Assembly (NCBI RefSeq): GCF_041397485.1
Contig: NZ_JAWKWO010000002.1
Span: 694,274 to 758,273, forward strand
Direction: 5' to 3'
DNA: 64,000 nt
Origin: Zhengella sp020637775
Lineage (GTDB): Bacteria; Pseudomonadota; Alphaproteobacteria; Rhizobiales; Rhizobiaceae
Under the pieces are notes generated by a model. It was not told the DNA's origin and did no database searches. It saw nothing but the letters and a program-made list of their open reading frames with translations. The translations under genes were made by a program, and so were the position numbers. Below are positions 27,714 through 37,112 of the stretch, in pieces (position 1 is the first letter of the stretch; the number at the start of each line of letters is the position of its first letter).

Positions 27714-28295
27714 ATGGCGATTTATCCGGAACTGGCCGAGAAGTTCGAGAAACTGCAGGACGACCTTGAGAGGGCCATCGCGGAGCGCCGCGCGGCATTC
27801 AACTACCGCATGGAGCGCGGCCGGGTTGTCTTCGAGGCCGAAGTCCTGCGCCTGCATCGCCAGATGCGGACGCATTGGCTGAAATACGTCGCCGGTGCCC
27901 GTCTATCCGTGATCCTGACAGCACCGGTCATCTATTCGGTCTTCATTCCGCTCGTCCTGCTCGATGTCTTTGCGTCCGTCTATCAGGCTGTCTGCTTCCC
28001 CGCATACGGGCTGGAGAAGGTGCGGCGCGCCGATTACATAGTCTTCGACCGCTACAGGCTGGCCTATCTGAACGGGTTGGAAAAGCTCAATTGCTGGTAC
28101 TGTTCCTATGCCAATGGCCTTCTTGCCTATGTGCGGGAGATCGCGGCGCGCACGGAAACCCGCTGGTGCCCGATCAAGCATGCCAGACAGGCCAGGGGCA
28201 TCCATCCCTACCATGCCGGTTTCGCCGATTTCGGCGACGCTGAAGCCTACAAGGCCCGCGCCGGTGTTGCGGCGGGTGACCGTCGCTCACTGTGA
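27714..28295 (+). CDS. Conserved membrane protein of unknown function
   Basis: A 193-residue protein not assigned to a named family. It has a charged helical N-terminus (1-60), a membrane segment (SVILTAPVIYSVFIPLVLLD), and a C-terminal block with LNCWYCSYANGLLAYV and ETRWCPIKHARQ. The C-x-x-C plus a third Cys with nearby His suggests a possible metal or redox site (inference). The ATG at 27714 has GGGA eight bases upstream. It may be read with dcd, 81 bases upstream. Confidence 0.65.
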   Translation: MAIYPELAEKFEKLQDDLERAIAERRAAFNYRMERGRVVFEAEVLRLHRQMRTHWLKYVAGARLSVILTAPVIYSVFIPLVLLDVFASVYQAVCFPAYGLEKVRRADYIVFDRYRLAYLNGLEKLNCWYCSYANGLLAYVREIAARTETRWCPIKHARQARGIHPYHAGFADFGDAEAYKARAGVAAGDRRSL

Positions 28296-28317
28296 CAGTG
28301 GGCAGGGGCGGGCGCGG

Positions 28318-30009
28318 TCAGGAACCAGGCGCGGCCGCGTCATCGCCGCCCAGGTCGAGCAGCCCGCCGGCGATGCGCCGCGCAATATGCCGGTCCACGC
28401 CGGCGCGGTCGGGGCAGTCGTGGAACCGCCCGCCGCAATGGCCCGCAAGCCGCCGCAAATCCTTGAAGACATCCGATCCGGGTATCCCTGCGGCGTCCAG
28501 CAGGGCTGTGGACAGATAGGCGATGTCGATGGGCGCCGGCGCTGTGGCGCCGGTCTGCGGAGAAACCGTGTAGAAGGTGCGATAGGCCATGGAGCGCGGC
28601 CGGGCCAGCGCATCCTCGCCCGACAGGCGCTTGGCGTGGTCAAGCGTCACATAGGTCTGATGATCGCCGAAACTCATGACGATGAGGCCGCGGTCCTGTT
28701 TGCGGGCGGTCTCGCGCGCGGCGAACGTCTCGAAGTCCTGGCGCCCGATCACCATGCGGCGCAGATATTCGGCGGTTTGCGGGTCCGGATCGAGGGAGGC
28801 GGCGTCCGGTTGCACGCCCGGCAGCAGGGCCTCTTCATAGGGCGAATGGGCAATCATGGTCTGGACGAGCAGGAAGAGCGGCCGTTCGTCCTGTTCCCTG
28901 TGCCCTTCGACAAACTGGCTCGCGGCGTCGAAATAGAACGCATCCCGCATGTGGTAGGACGATGCTCCGATGTCATACCGGTCGAGAACCGTCTCGAAGC
29001 CGATGGATGAAAGAAAGGGACCTTCGTTGACGAAGGTGTAGTTGAGCGGAAGGATCGCCGCCGTCCGGTATCCGCATTGCGAGAGCATCTCGGGCAGCGC
29101 TCCGCGCACCTTTCCTTCCAGCATCATGGTCAGATAGGGGCTGCGCCACCCGAAATCGGTCGCCGACAGCCCGGTCATCAGCGAAAGATTGGAGATCCAG
29201 GTTCCGCCGCCGAAGGTCTCGACGAAAAGCGGCTTGAAGGTGTCTGCCGCGCCCTGCATCCGGCGGGAGATCGCCTTGCCGTGCGGCATCTCGGGAAAGA
29301 TGGCCGGGTCGGTCATGCTCTCTTCCAGCACGACGATGATGTCCGGCCGCTGCCCGTTGCCGCAATCCACATCGCCGCTGAAAGGCGCCTCCGGCGCCAT
29401 GCCGGCGATGCGCTTTTCGAAATCATTGGAAGCAAACATGTATTGCAGGTCGAGAAGCGACACGAAGAATGCAGAAACATGGCGCCCCTGGAGATAGTAG
29501 AAATAGCGCTGCTCGGCCGAGGCCTCTGCCGGAAAGGTCAGCTTCAGCACCATGGCGGCGGCCAGAGCGCCGGCGAAACGGTGCGGCAGGCGTATGGTCT
29601 GCCTCTTGTCGCAGCGGAAAAGCATCACGGCCCCCGCAATGCAGGCGATGGCGAGCCCGAGAACGGGCAGCGCCAGCATGGGGTAGGAATCCAGCAGGAA
29701 GGAAGCGACCTCGCGGTCCTCCGCGACCATCACGAAGTCGTAGAAATGCAGCGAAAATCCCTTGATCTTGTATTTGAGCGTCGAGACCACTGTCAGAAAA
29801 CCGACAAGAAACCAGGCCAGCAGGATCGAGAACCCCAAGCGGCCCGAAAGGACATAGGCCAGGCTGGCGATGAAGAGGACCGTTGCGATACAGTACAGGA
29901 CTGTCATCGAACTGTTGTCCATTCGCGCTATGAAAAGAATGCCGCAAAGGCTGATCGCCGTCAGCGCGACCGGGTGCAGGACGATATTCAGTATCTTGTT
30001 CAATGGCAT
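28318..30009 (-). CDS. LTA-synthase/sulfatase-like membrane transferase
   Basis: A 563-residue protein. Five transmembrane helices (about residues 8-185) are followed by an extracytoplasmic alkaline-phosphatase-fold domain. That domain includes PDIIVVLEESMTDP, GGGTWISNLSLMTGLS (nucleophile Thr region), HYxFVNEG-like and IVMSFGDHQTYV. This is the layout of lipoteichoic acid synthase and of phosphoglycerol or phosphoethanolamine transferases. In a Gram-negative it probably decorates periplasmic glucans or envelope glycans (inference). The start at 30009 has GGGAG upstream; a longer frame reaches 30108. Confidence 0.82.
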   Translation of the reverse strand: MPLNKILNIVLHPVALTAISLCGILFIARMDNSSMTVLYCIATVLFIASLAYVLSGRLGFSILLAWFLVGFLTVVSTLKYKIKGFSLHFYDFVMVAEDREVASFLLDSYPMLALPVLGLAIACIAGAVMLFRCDKRQTIRLPHRFAGALAAAMVLKLTFPAEASAEQRYFYYLQGRHVSAFFVSLLDLQYMFASNDFEKRIAGMAPEAPFSGDVDCGNGQRPDIIVVLEESMTDPAIFPEMPHGKAISRRMQGAADTFKPLFVETFGGGTWISNLSLMTGLSATDFGWRSPYLTMMLEGKVRGALPEMLSQCGYRTAAILPLNYTFVNEGPFLSSIGFETVLDRYDIGASSYHMRDAFYFDAASQFVEGHREQDERPLFLLVQTMIAHSPYEEALLPGVQPDAASLDPDPQTAEYLRRMVIGRQDFETFAARETARKQDRGLIVMSFGDHQTYVTLDHAKRLSGEDALARPRSMAYRTFYTVSPQTGATAPAPIDIAYLSTALLDAAGIPGSDVFKDLRRLAGHCGGRFHDCPDRAGVDRHIARRIAGGLLDLGGDDAAAPGS

Positions 30010-30241
30010 GGCATTCGCTCCCGGCTGGAAGTCGTGCATCATGCAACAAAAGAATAAATTAGTCGGCAATTGAATACGAAAATACTTAACCGGAATGGTT
30101 AGCGCCACCCGGTGTCATTGACGGCAAGCGCGCATGCGCATTCGCAATGCCCGTTGCCAAATCCCGGGCCATCCCTTGCCATGCTGCCGGCCTTGCCGCT
30201 TGACTTCCCGGCCGCCACGGTCAATCTATGGCATCACCTGA

Positions 30242-30316
30242 GCGGGTGTAGTTCAGTGGTAGAACGCAAGCTTCCCAAGCTTGATGTCGTGGGTTCGATC
30301 CCCATCGCCCGCTCCA
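30242..30316 (+). tRNA. tRNA-Gly(CCC)
   Basis: A complete cloverleaf: acceptor GCGGGTG with CGCCCGC, D-arm TAGTTCAGTGGTAGA, anticodon stem CAAGC/GCTTG with loop TTCCCAA (anticodon CCC), and T-arm GTGGGTTCGATCCCCAT. CCA is encoded at 30314-30316. It decodes GGG. The integrase gene 69 bases downstream marks this tRNA as the likely attachment site. Confidence 0.95.
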
Positions 30317-30384
30317 GTCATTCCAAGGCGTTAACGAGTTTTGATTGGGTCTCGACCGGCGGGTTTTACACCCGGTTTTACACT

Positions 30385-31410
30385 CTATGTTCTCCCTCTG
30401 GCCTGATCGAGCCTGCTGATCAGGTCACGCATCGCGGCGGAGTGACTGACATAACGCCGAATGATTCTGTGCACGTGCTCCTCCTCCCAGGCCATCATTT
30501 CCGCGATTTCACGCTCTGACAGGCCGGCAACATAGAACTTGGTTGCCGCAGTGCCGCGGAGGTCATGGAAGTGCAAATTATCGCCGTCAGGCCAAGCTTT
30601 CCGCTTTGCCTTGTTGAACGAACTTCCAAGCCCGTCGCGCGTCCAGGGCTTGCGGTTGCTGTTGGTCAGGACCGTCGGAGAGCATCTTGGTATGCGGGCC
30701 AGAACATCACGTAGGTCCTCGTATAGAGGAATTATTGCTTCGCGACGGTGCCCACTCTTGCCGGTTGTTATGATGATCGCATTCTGATCAATGTGAGACC
30801 AGGATGGTCGGATAAGGTCGCTGACGCGCAAGCCTGTGTGCGCTGCCAGATCGACAGCATCTGCAATCGAGGATGAACAGGTCTCTTTGAGGCGCGCTAT
30901 GTCGGCGTCTGTCCAAATGATGTCAGCGCGTGAGCCAGAATACAACTGTTTGATACCCTCGCAGGGATTGTTAGCGATCCTGCCGAGAGGATCGACCGCG
31001 TAAGATAGCACCCGGGACAATACTTGCATGCCGGTATCGGCGGCTCGCGGTGTCGCAGCATAGCTACCACGCCACTTTCGAATCTCGGGCCGGATCTTCT
31101 CTGGCCGATCGAACTGTGCGATGCGCAGATCGCCGAAATAATCGGCGATCCGATCAAGCCACGGTGCCCAGGTTTGCTTCGTCGTATCGGCCAGTTTCTT
31201 GTAATCGTTGCTGGCCTTGTAGAGCGCAACGAGTCCACGGAACCTGTTTTCGTCTGGCCCTGAGCGGCTGGCAATTGCCTTCTGATAGGCCGCGTGGAAC
31301 TCTGGTGTCCCGGGTTTCCCGGCTATCCGAGGCCCTCCGCGCCAAGCATAGTAGTAAGTTCGGCCCTTGCTGTTGACCTTGTGCAGACCCTTCAGATCAA
31401 CCTTGACCAT
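30385..31410 (-). CDS. int: Tyrosine-type site-specific recombinase/integrase
   Basis: A 341-residue phage-type integrase. It has an N-terminal SAM-like core-binding region (residues 50-140) and a catalytic domain with Arg in AHTGLRVSDLIR, HDLRGTAATKFYVAG (H-x-x-R) and the Tyr of RIIRRYVSHSAAMRDL. It points towards the neighbouring tRNA-Gly, the standard arrangement for islands integrated into a tRNA 3' end. The start at 31410 (MVKVDLKGLHKVNSKG) is inside the overlapping upstream small gene, suggesting coupled translation. A longer frame to 31476 is less likely. Confidence 0.93.
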   Translation of the reverse strand: MVKVDLKGLHKVNSKGRTYYYAWRGGPRIAGKPGTPEFHAAYQKAIASRSGPDENRFRGLVALYKASNDYKKLADTTKQTWAPWLDRIADYFGDLRIAQFDRPEKIRPEIRKWRGSYAATPRAADTGMQVLSRVLSYAVDPLGRIANNPCEGIKQLYSGSRADIIWTDADIARLKETCSSSIADAVDLAAHTGLRVSDLIRPSWSHIDQNAIIITTGKSGHRREAIIPLYEDLRDVLARIPRCSPTVLTNSNRKPWTRDGLGSSFNKAKRKAWPDGDNLHFHDLRGTAATKFYVAGLSEREIAEMMAWEEEHVHRIIRRYVSHSAAMRDLISRLDQARGRT

Positions 31411-31633
31411 GTCTCGACTTGAACTCCAATAGCTCACGATCGAGGTCATCGGTGTCATCGATCGAAGGTGAAGCAAGATGCCAACGATACGTGCCGTCAG
31501 GCATTAGATCCAGCGCCGTCGGCTCGAGACCAGCCTCACGCAGAACCGAGAGTGTAGCCTTCATCTGTCGCGTGCCAATCTTGGCACGTGATTTTCTCGA
31601 TTGACCTTCATTGGTGCCGGACTGCTCATTCAT
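31397..31633 (-). CDS. Small protein overlapping the integrase start
   Basis: A 78-residue protein whose end overlaps the integrase start by 14 bases. The middle reads QMKATLSVLREAGLEPTALD then LMPDGTYRWHL. It resembles in size and layout the small proteins often encoded just before integrases in rhizobial islands (pattern: helix, then ...G...P-D-G-T). It may be an excision or recombination-directionality factor, but no DNA-binding motif can be pointed out. Start ATG at 31633; a longer open frame upstream has no family-like sequence. Confidence 0.6.
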   Translation of the reverse strand: MNEQSGTNEGQSRKSRAKIGTRQMKATLSVLREAGLEPTALDLMPDGTYRWHLASPSIDDTDDLDRELLEFKSRHGQG

Positions 31634-31857
31634 GACTGCGTTATAGCAATCGCGAAGAGGCAATGCTGCGGCAGAATGACGCACTATCAAAAGTAGATAA
31701 TTGAGAAATATACAATCAGATTTTGGCCATTTGTGGCTAACCGCGCTGATAAGGCCGGCGCCAGCCTTTAAAGGCGATACTCGATATGGAAGATGATTGG
31801 CTCGCGCGAGCCCGACAATAAGACTTTTCCCTCCAGGACTTGGCAAGCCTCACTTTG

Positions 31858-32481
31858 CTACCGCTTCGTCACGATTCCCCATTCACGGCGTTCTGCCGGC
31901 GAATACCAATAGATGTCGTCGGCGCGGCGGGTCATGGCTCTCATCACGGCCAGGGGGCTCACCTGCATCAACTCGTGATAGCTGGACAGAAAGCCGATCA
32001 TGTCCTGCACCGACTGGATCTCGGCATAGGCGCTATCGATATGGCTGAACTGATGATTGCCGATGCGCCCGTCATGGGTAACCTTGCGCGACCAGCCGCC
32101 GATGAAGGCGAGCATGCATGCCGAGGCGCAGCGGGAGCTCTCGCCGACATGCGTGTCCAGTTTCCGGTCGCGTATATCGGCGCCCATCTTCATGCCGGCC
32201 AGCATGTTGCCGCCGGGGCTGTGGAACGTGACGCTGTGCGGTGTGTAACCGGCAGCCCGCACTCTCTTCAGGAACGCGGTAAACTCGTCCGGTGTCGATG
32301 CCGTGATCTTGCCGACTGCTGCAATGTAGATGTCGTTTCGCATGCAGAACCGCATCGGCGCGTGATAGGAGAGACCTGACATCTCGGCACAGCGGATGGC
32401 GGCCTCCGCGGGTCCCGCGTTTGCAAAAAGGGTCAATGCAAGGGCAGCCATCGCCAGCCATCGTCGAAAGTTCCTAGACAC
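31858..32481 (-). CDS. Secreted ClpP/crotonase-like protein (COG3904 type)
   Basis: A 207-residue protein with a signal peptide (FRRWLAMAALALTLFANAGP, cleavage near AEA-A). A periplasmic domain follows, with HSVTFHSPGGNMLAGMKMG, the oxyanion-loop-like signature of ClpP-fold proteases, and SSRCASACMLAFIGGW, where a Ser or Cys sits at the expected catalytic position. Such 'predicted periplasmic' proteins are common and unassigned. GTG 32481 is chosen as start because GGAGG precedes it and the signal peptide then begins at once. It lies between the integrase and the Zorya operon. Confidence 0.68.
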   Translation of the reverse strand: MSRNFRRWLAMAALALTLFANAGPAEAAIRCAEMSGLSYHAPMRFCMRNDIYIAAVGKITASTPDEFTAFLKRVRAAGYTPHSVTFHSPGGNMLAGMKMGADIRDRKLDTHVGESSRCASACMLAFIGGWSRKVTHDGRIGNHQFSHIDSAYAEIQSVQDMIGFLSSYHELMQVSPLAVMRAMTRRADDIYWYSPAERREWGIVTKR

Positions 32482-32667
32482 CTCAGCAGATCCTCCGGAA
32501 AATCTGATGTCGGATCGTGCACCGAAAAGCTGTTTCACAACGCAGATGTGCATCACGGTCCAGTTCGTTGTGTTGATCATAAGTGATTGAGAATAAATAA
32601 TTAATCCTGACACGTCAGCATTTAGCGTCGGCCTGCGATACTTTATCCGAGCCCAATCGCAAAGGGA

Positions 32668-35600
32668 TCAAGGCATCCTCCATGCCCCTTGCTCATTCTG
32701 AATCGCGTCCGTGATGCCATCTCGCCGAAACATCGCGGACATGATCTCGGAGATCGCGGTTTGTGACGATCCCGCTGAGCCGGCGGTCATACCCGATTGA
32801 AGGCCCGCCATATCCTCGCGGGTATCGCCCATCGGCCAAAGCGCCTGGGATGCCAGCTTGCGCTTTCGTTGCATCAGGCTTTGCAACAGGCAGTCGAAGG
32901 ATTCCGCACCGTAACCTGGATGAATGGCCATCGGCACATGCACTTCGACCGGCTTCGTTTGGCCGATGCGATGGACCCGGTCATTGCACTGTTCCTCTAC
33001 AGCCGGATTCCACCAGCGGGACAAGTGAATGACATTGGTTGCCGCTGTGAGGGTCAAGCCTGTTCCTGCCGCCTTGGGACCGAGAACGAGAACATCGAAC
33101 CCACCGTCGTTTTCCAGATGTTTCTGAAACCGGTTCACGATGGCCTGACGCTTTGGGATCGGAGTGTCGCCATTGATGATATCGACCCGTTCAAGTTGGA
33201 AAAAGTAGCGGACCAGCTCGGCAAAGCGGAACTGCATCTCCCGGTGTTCGATGAAGACAAGGACCCGTTCCTTCCGCTCGGCTATCTGGCGCAAGATTTC
33301 CATCGTGGCGCTCAGTCGCGCGCTCATCTCCACGAAATCTTCCGGGGCGACGTTCTCTGAAGCCCCGGGATGAACAGACACGGACCGGATGTGGTGGAGC
33401 ATCCTGAGCGCAGCGCCGGGTCCGCCGGTGGCGAGTTTGGCCCTGGCGTCGTCATAGGTCCTTGACTGAACCTGTGGCATCAACCGCGGATGAAGGAGGC
33501 GCGATTTGGTTGGCAGGTCGCGTGCAACCTCTTCCTTGAGGCGCCGGATGCCGAGGGCAGGATGGCCTTCCTGTGGCTTGAAGACCCTTGCATGCAACTC
33601 GGCCATGTTGCCTTCATCGGGATCGCGATACTTTTCTTTGAAATCGATGCCCGACCCCAGCGAGCCCGGAGCGATGTTGTCCATGATGGTCCAGAGATCT
33701 ATCGTGGCGTTTTCGATAGGCGTGCCGGTCAGTCCAATGCGGAAATCCGCGTTCATCGCCTCTGCGGCCTTGGCGGCGATCGTGTCCTTGTTCTTGATAT
33801 TCTGGATCTCGTCCATCACCAGCGCAGCGAAGGGAATCCTGCCCAGCGAATGCTGATAGTTGGCAAGGGTGGTGTAGGTGGTGAGAAACCAGAAGCGATG
33901 CGCGCGGCCGTCCTCGAATGCTTCGTCCAGCCAGTCGAGGTCCAGCATGGGCAAGCCGGTTCTGGTCTCGGTCGCAGACGCACCGACCCGCTTGTGTCCG
34001 GAAATCGAGGAGCCATAGAGCCGGATCAGCGTTCCGAACTTGCGGGGCGCGACATGGCGATCAACCTCTTCCTCCCAGTTGCGGAGCAAGGATGTGGGCG
34101 CAACGATCAGGATGGGTCCGTTCGCCGTGGCGTCAGGCGAGCGCGTATGGGCCTGCAGCCAGTTCAGGAACGCGATCGTTTGCAGCGTTTTGCCGAGTCC
34201 CTGTTCGTCGGCATTCAGGATACCCGGCAGGCCACTTGCCCACGCGCTCGTGGCCCAGCGAAAGCTCTCGACCTGATGTTCTCGCAGCGGCGTCGTGATG
34301 GTCTCGGGTATCTCCAAAGGGAACACTCGTTTTCCGCGGCCGGAGCGCTGCATGCCATGACAGGCTGGCAAAGTTGTCCAGCGTGTCGAGGATGATCGGC
34401 CCTTCACTGGGGCGGTCGTCGGCTTGTTCGTCGCTCTTCGACGAACGGCCCTCGGTTTCGTTCTCAAGGCCCTTGATCTGTGCTTCGACAGCAGCAAGCC
34501 GCTCCGGCGTAACCCTTACATCTTGTCCATCAATCGTAACGGCTTTCTCGCCGCCACCATCGAGATGCCGGGTCATTTCGTCACGCAAGTCCTTCAGGCG
34601 CTCAAGAGACATCTCCTTGATTGCCTCCGCCACAGGCTCGGGAAAAGCTTCCGGTAACCAGGCCGTGCCACTTCCCTCGAAATCCGCACCGGACTTGCGG
34701 TAGACAACGACGCCAACCACGCGCTCGGAATATTCACGGCTTTCTACAAGCCCGGGTCCCGCGATGGATTCGACCAGTTCCTCCTGGCTGGCTTCATCAA
34801 GACCGTCAAAGGCGCCCTGGTTCGACAAATGGCGATTGACCGCCTCGGTGATGAAGGCACGCGGGTTCTCGATGAAAGCCTTGCGCTCCGCGCGATCCGC
34901 CTTCTGCACCCGGGCCAGTTCTTCGAGAATCGGTGCACTGCTCTTGTCGATCACGAGATAGGAATTATTGCCTAGCTGATAAGCGGGGCGGGCTCCGCGC
35001 GTGTGAAGCCTGTTCTGAAAGACCGCGAGGGCCTCGCCGGTCAGTTCGGCATTGGCCTCGGAAATGTCATGCTCGGCTATGCCATCCGCTTCCAGACGCC
35101 TCGACGAATAGGGAACAACCTCGAACTGGCCGAGCGACCGGTCCGGTGAGATCGAGAACCGGTTGGCAATACGCACTTCAAGGCCGCGCAGAAAGGCGGT
35201 CATGGATAGCCCGGCCATTTCACGGTTGGCCGGAACGGAAGACGGGATGGCATCATCCGGTTCAAGCGCCTGCCTGAATTCGGCAAGCGCGCTCCAATGA
35301 TCTTCGATCGGGCGCGATGAATCAAAGCCATCCGCAAGGTCGAGCGCCCGTTTCATCCAGAGCGGGATGCGTCGAGGGCCTTCGGCCGTCTGGAGAAAGG
35401 CGCCGATGCGTTTGGGCATCTGCCTTTGGCCATGCAGCAGCCATTCGTAGTCGAGCCGGAAATCGCTGCGACCGAGAACGCCGGTGACATCGGTCTTGAG
35501 CGTCAGGTGCACATCCGGTGGAAGACTGAGCGCTGCGGCTGCCTTTGCGGTCAGGCTTGCGATGGCGTCATGCGACAGGCGAAGATGATCGTCGGCGATG

Positions 35601-35806
35601 ACCACCTCATCCTCGTGATCTTCTTGCCAATTGCGCAGGTCTGCCAGCGCAAACAGCAGATCGCCCTGCTCAGGACCCAGGTGTGTGAATGATGGCGTCT
35701 GCGCAGGTTGCCCGCGCAACCGTGAGAGGAAGCTGCGCTTGATCTCCGGGAAATGGATTTCGACGCCATTGTCTGCGACGGAATGGGCGAGATGCGATTC
35801 AAACAT
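32668..35806 (-). pseudogene. zorD: Zorya type I ZorD, SNF2-like helicase, split by a one-base frameshift
   Basis: Two overlapping minus-strand frames together make one ZorD of about 1,045 residues. The first (from 35806) supplies ~490 N-terminal residues. The second supplies an SNF2 helicase: ADEQGLGKTLQTIAFL (Walker A), LVMDEIQNIKN (DExx box), LTGTPIEN, AAGTGLTLTAATNVI and RVHRIGQTKPVEVHV. The reading shifts by +1 near AAAA at 34330-34333, where the sequence changes from ASLSWHAALRPRK to KRVFPLEIPETITT. ZorD is the effector helicase/nuclease recruited by ZorC in Zorya type I. Either the gene is dead, it is frameshifted in translation, or one base is an assembly error. It overlaps zorC by 8 bases. 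Confidence 0.88.
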
Positions 35807-37112
35807 TCTGCATCACCCATCGTTCCCAGTTCGGAATAGGCCAATGCGTTTTCGATTTAGTTGAGCGATGCAAAATTTGGTCGCAATGGTAGGTAGATTG
35901 ATAAAGCACAGGCGCACTCCGATCATCTAGGCGGAATATGTGCGTCTGGTAGCTATGACATCCGTCAACCACGATCTTGTTCCCGATCCGCATGATGAGC
36001 AGCGACGTGCTGCCCCCACGGTCGAGTTGTCTTCCAAATCGACGATTGAAGTTGCTTTCTCCTGATTGGAATAGATGCCGTTGGGCATATTGCCTGGCCG
36101 TGCTGCCGAAAGCGACCCAGGCTTCATCGATCAAGCCGTCATCATAAAGCCGAAGCCAGAAATCCCGCCTTGGCGGCCACATATGGCTGTCCTGTGTGGC
36201 CGTTACCATGTCGCAGAAGAATTTCATGTCCTGCTTGGTCAGCCACCGCAGGAAGACTTGCTTCAGGTCGGGGTCGAAGCTCGCCCAGATGCCGCCATGG
36301 TGCAGGCGGGGGTCATTATAGGCGCTGATGATGGCTTCGCTGATTTCGCTGCGGACATGATCCGGCGGTGTTTCCCCACGCCAGACTGCCAGCAGTGCCT
36401 CGACCGCCGGCACTGCACCATTTTGCAGGGCTGAGCCATTTTTCGGCATCAGCCAGCGGAACAGCCTTTTTCGCTCGTCTTCATCGCGCAGGCGCGGCGC
36501 AATCTCACGAACGAAGACATGGTGCGCATGTTGTGAGAGCCCTGCGGCGTGAGGCGAGCGGAACCCGATCGCCTTGAGATGAGCATAGGGATCTTCCGCC
36601 CCGGCCATGATCTCACCGAGCCTGGAGGGCGCCCTGTCCGGATCGAACAAAGAAGGCAGTGCCTCGATCAGCGCTTGAATCCGTGTGCCGAATGCAGATT
36701 TGCGAACCGATAGTGCACGAGCGAGAGCAAGCGTGTGGGGTGCACCGGGCGAGAAGCTCTCGACATAGACCCAGAGCATGGCGTCAAGGAAGGAGCCGGC
36801 TTCTCTTGCCCGAATCTCGTCGTAGTAGAAATCCCTGACCTTTTCGAGATCTGGTCGATCACAGCGTTCACCGTCAAAGACAGCGATGGCCGCGCTGGTG
36901 ATGCGCGACGATTTTACATCCGACCAGTCCCAGTCGTAAACGCGTTTGAGCATTTCCTGGGCAAGGCGCTCCCGGTCCCGCTCTTCCGGAACCCGGACCG
37001 CATCGGGCCAACGCTGGATCACGCGATCGATCCGGCGGCGGATGTCTTCCAGGGAGGGCAGGGCGCGAATGTTCAGCGCCTGCCTTTTCTGAATGCTCTC
37101 GCTTGCTTTCAT
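35799..37112 (-). CDS. zorC: Zorya ZorC (EH_signature protein)
   Basis: A 437-residue protein in the zorA-B-C-D order. The C-terminal half fits the EH_signature domain of ZorC: FLRWLTKQDMKFFCDMV, HMWPPRRDFWLRLYDDGLID, and GGSTSLLIMRIGNKIVVDG followed by CHSYQTHIFRLDD. Published type I Zorya work assigns ZorC a DNA-binding role downstream of ZorAB. Start ATG 37112 overlaps the zorB stop by four bases (ATGA), and its end overlaps zorD by eight, indicating coupled translation. Confidence 0.87.
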   Translation of the reverse strand: MKASESIQKRQALNIRALPSLEDIRRRIDRVIQRWPDAVRVPEERDRERLAQEMLKRVYDWDWSDVKSSRITSAAIAVFDGERCDRPDLEKVRDFYYDEIRAREAGSFLDAMLWVYVESFSPGAPHTLALARALSVRKSAFGTRIQALIEALPSLFDPDRAPSRLGEIMAGAEDPYAHLKAIGFRSPHAAGLSQHAHHVFVREIAPRLRDEDERKRLFRWLMPKNGSALQNGAVPAVEALLAVWRGETPPDHVRSEISEAIISAYNDPRLHHGGIWASFDPDLKQVFLRWLTKQDMKFFCDMVTATQDSHMWPPRRDFWLRLYDDGLIDEAWVAFGSTARQYAQRHLFQSGESNFNRRFGRQLDRGGSTSLLIMRIGNKIVVDGCHSYQTHIFRLDDRSAPVLYQSTYHCDQILHRSTKSKTHWPIPNWERWVMQNV

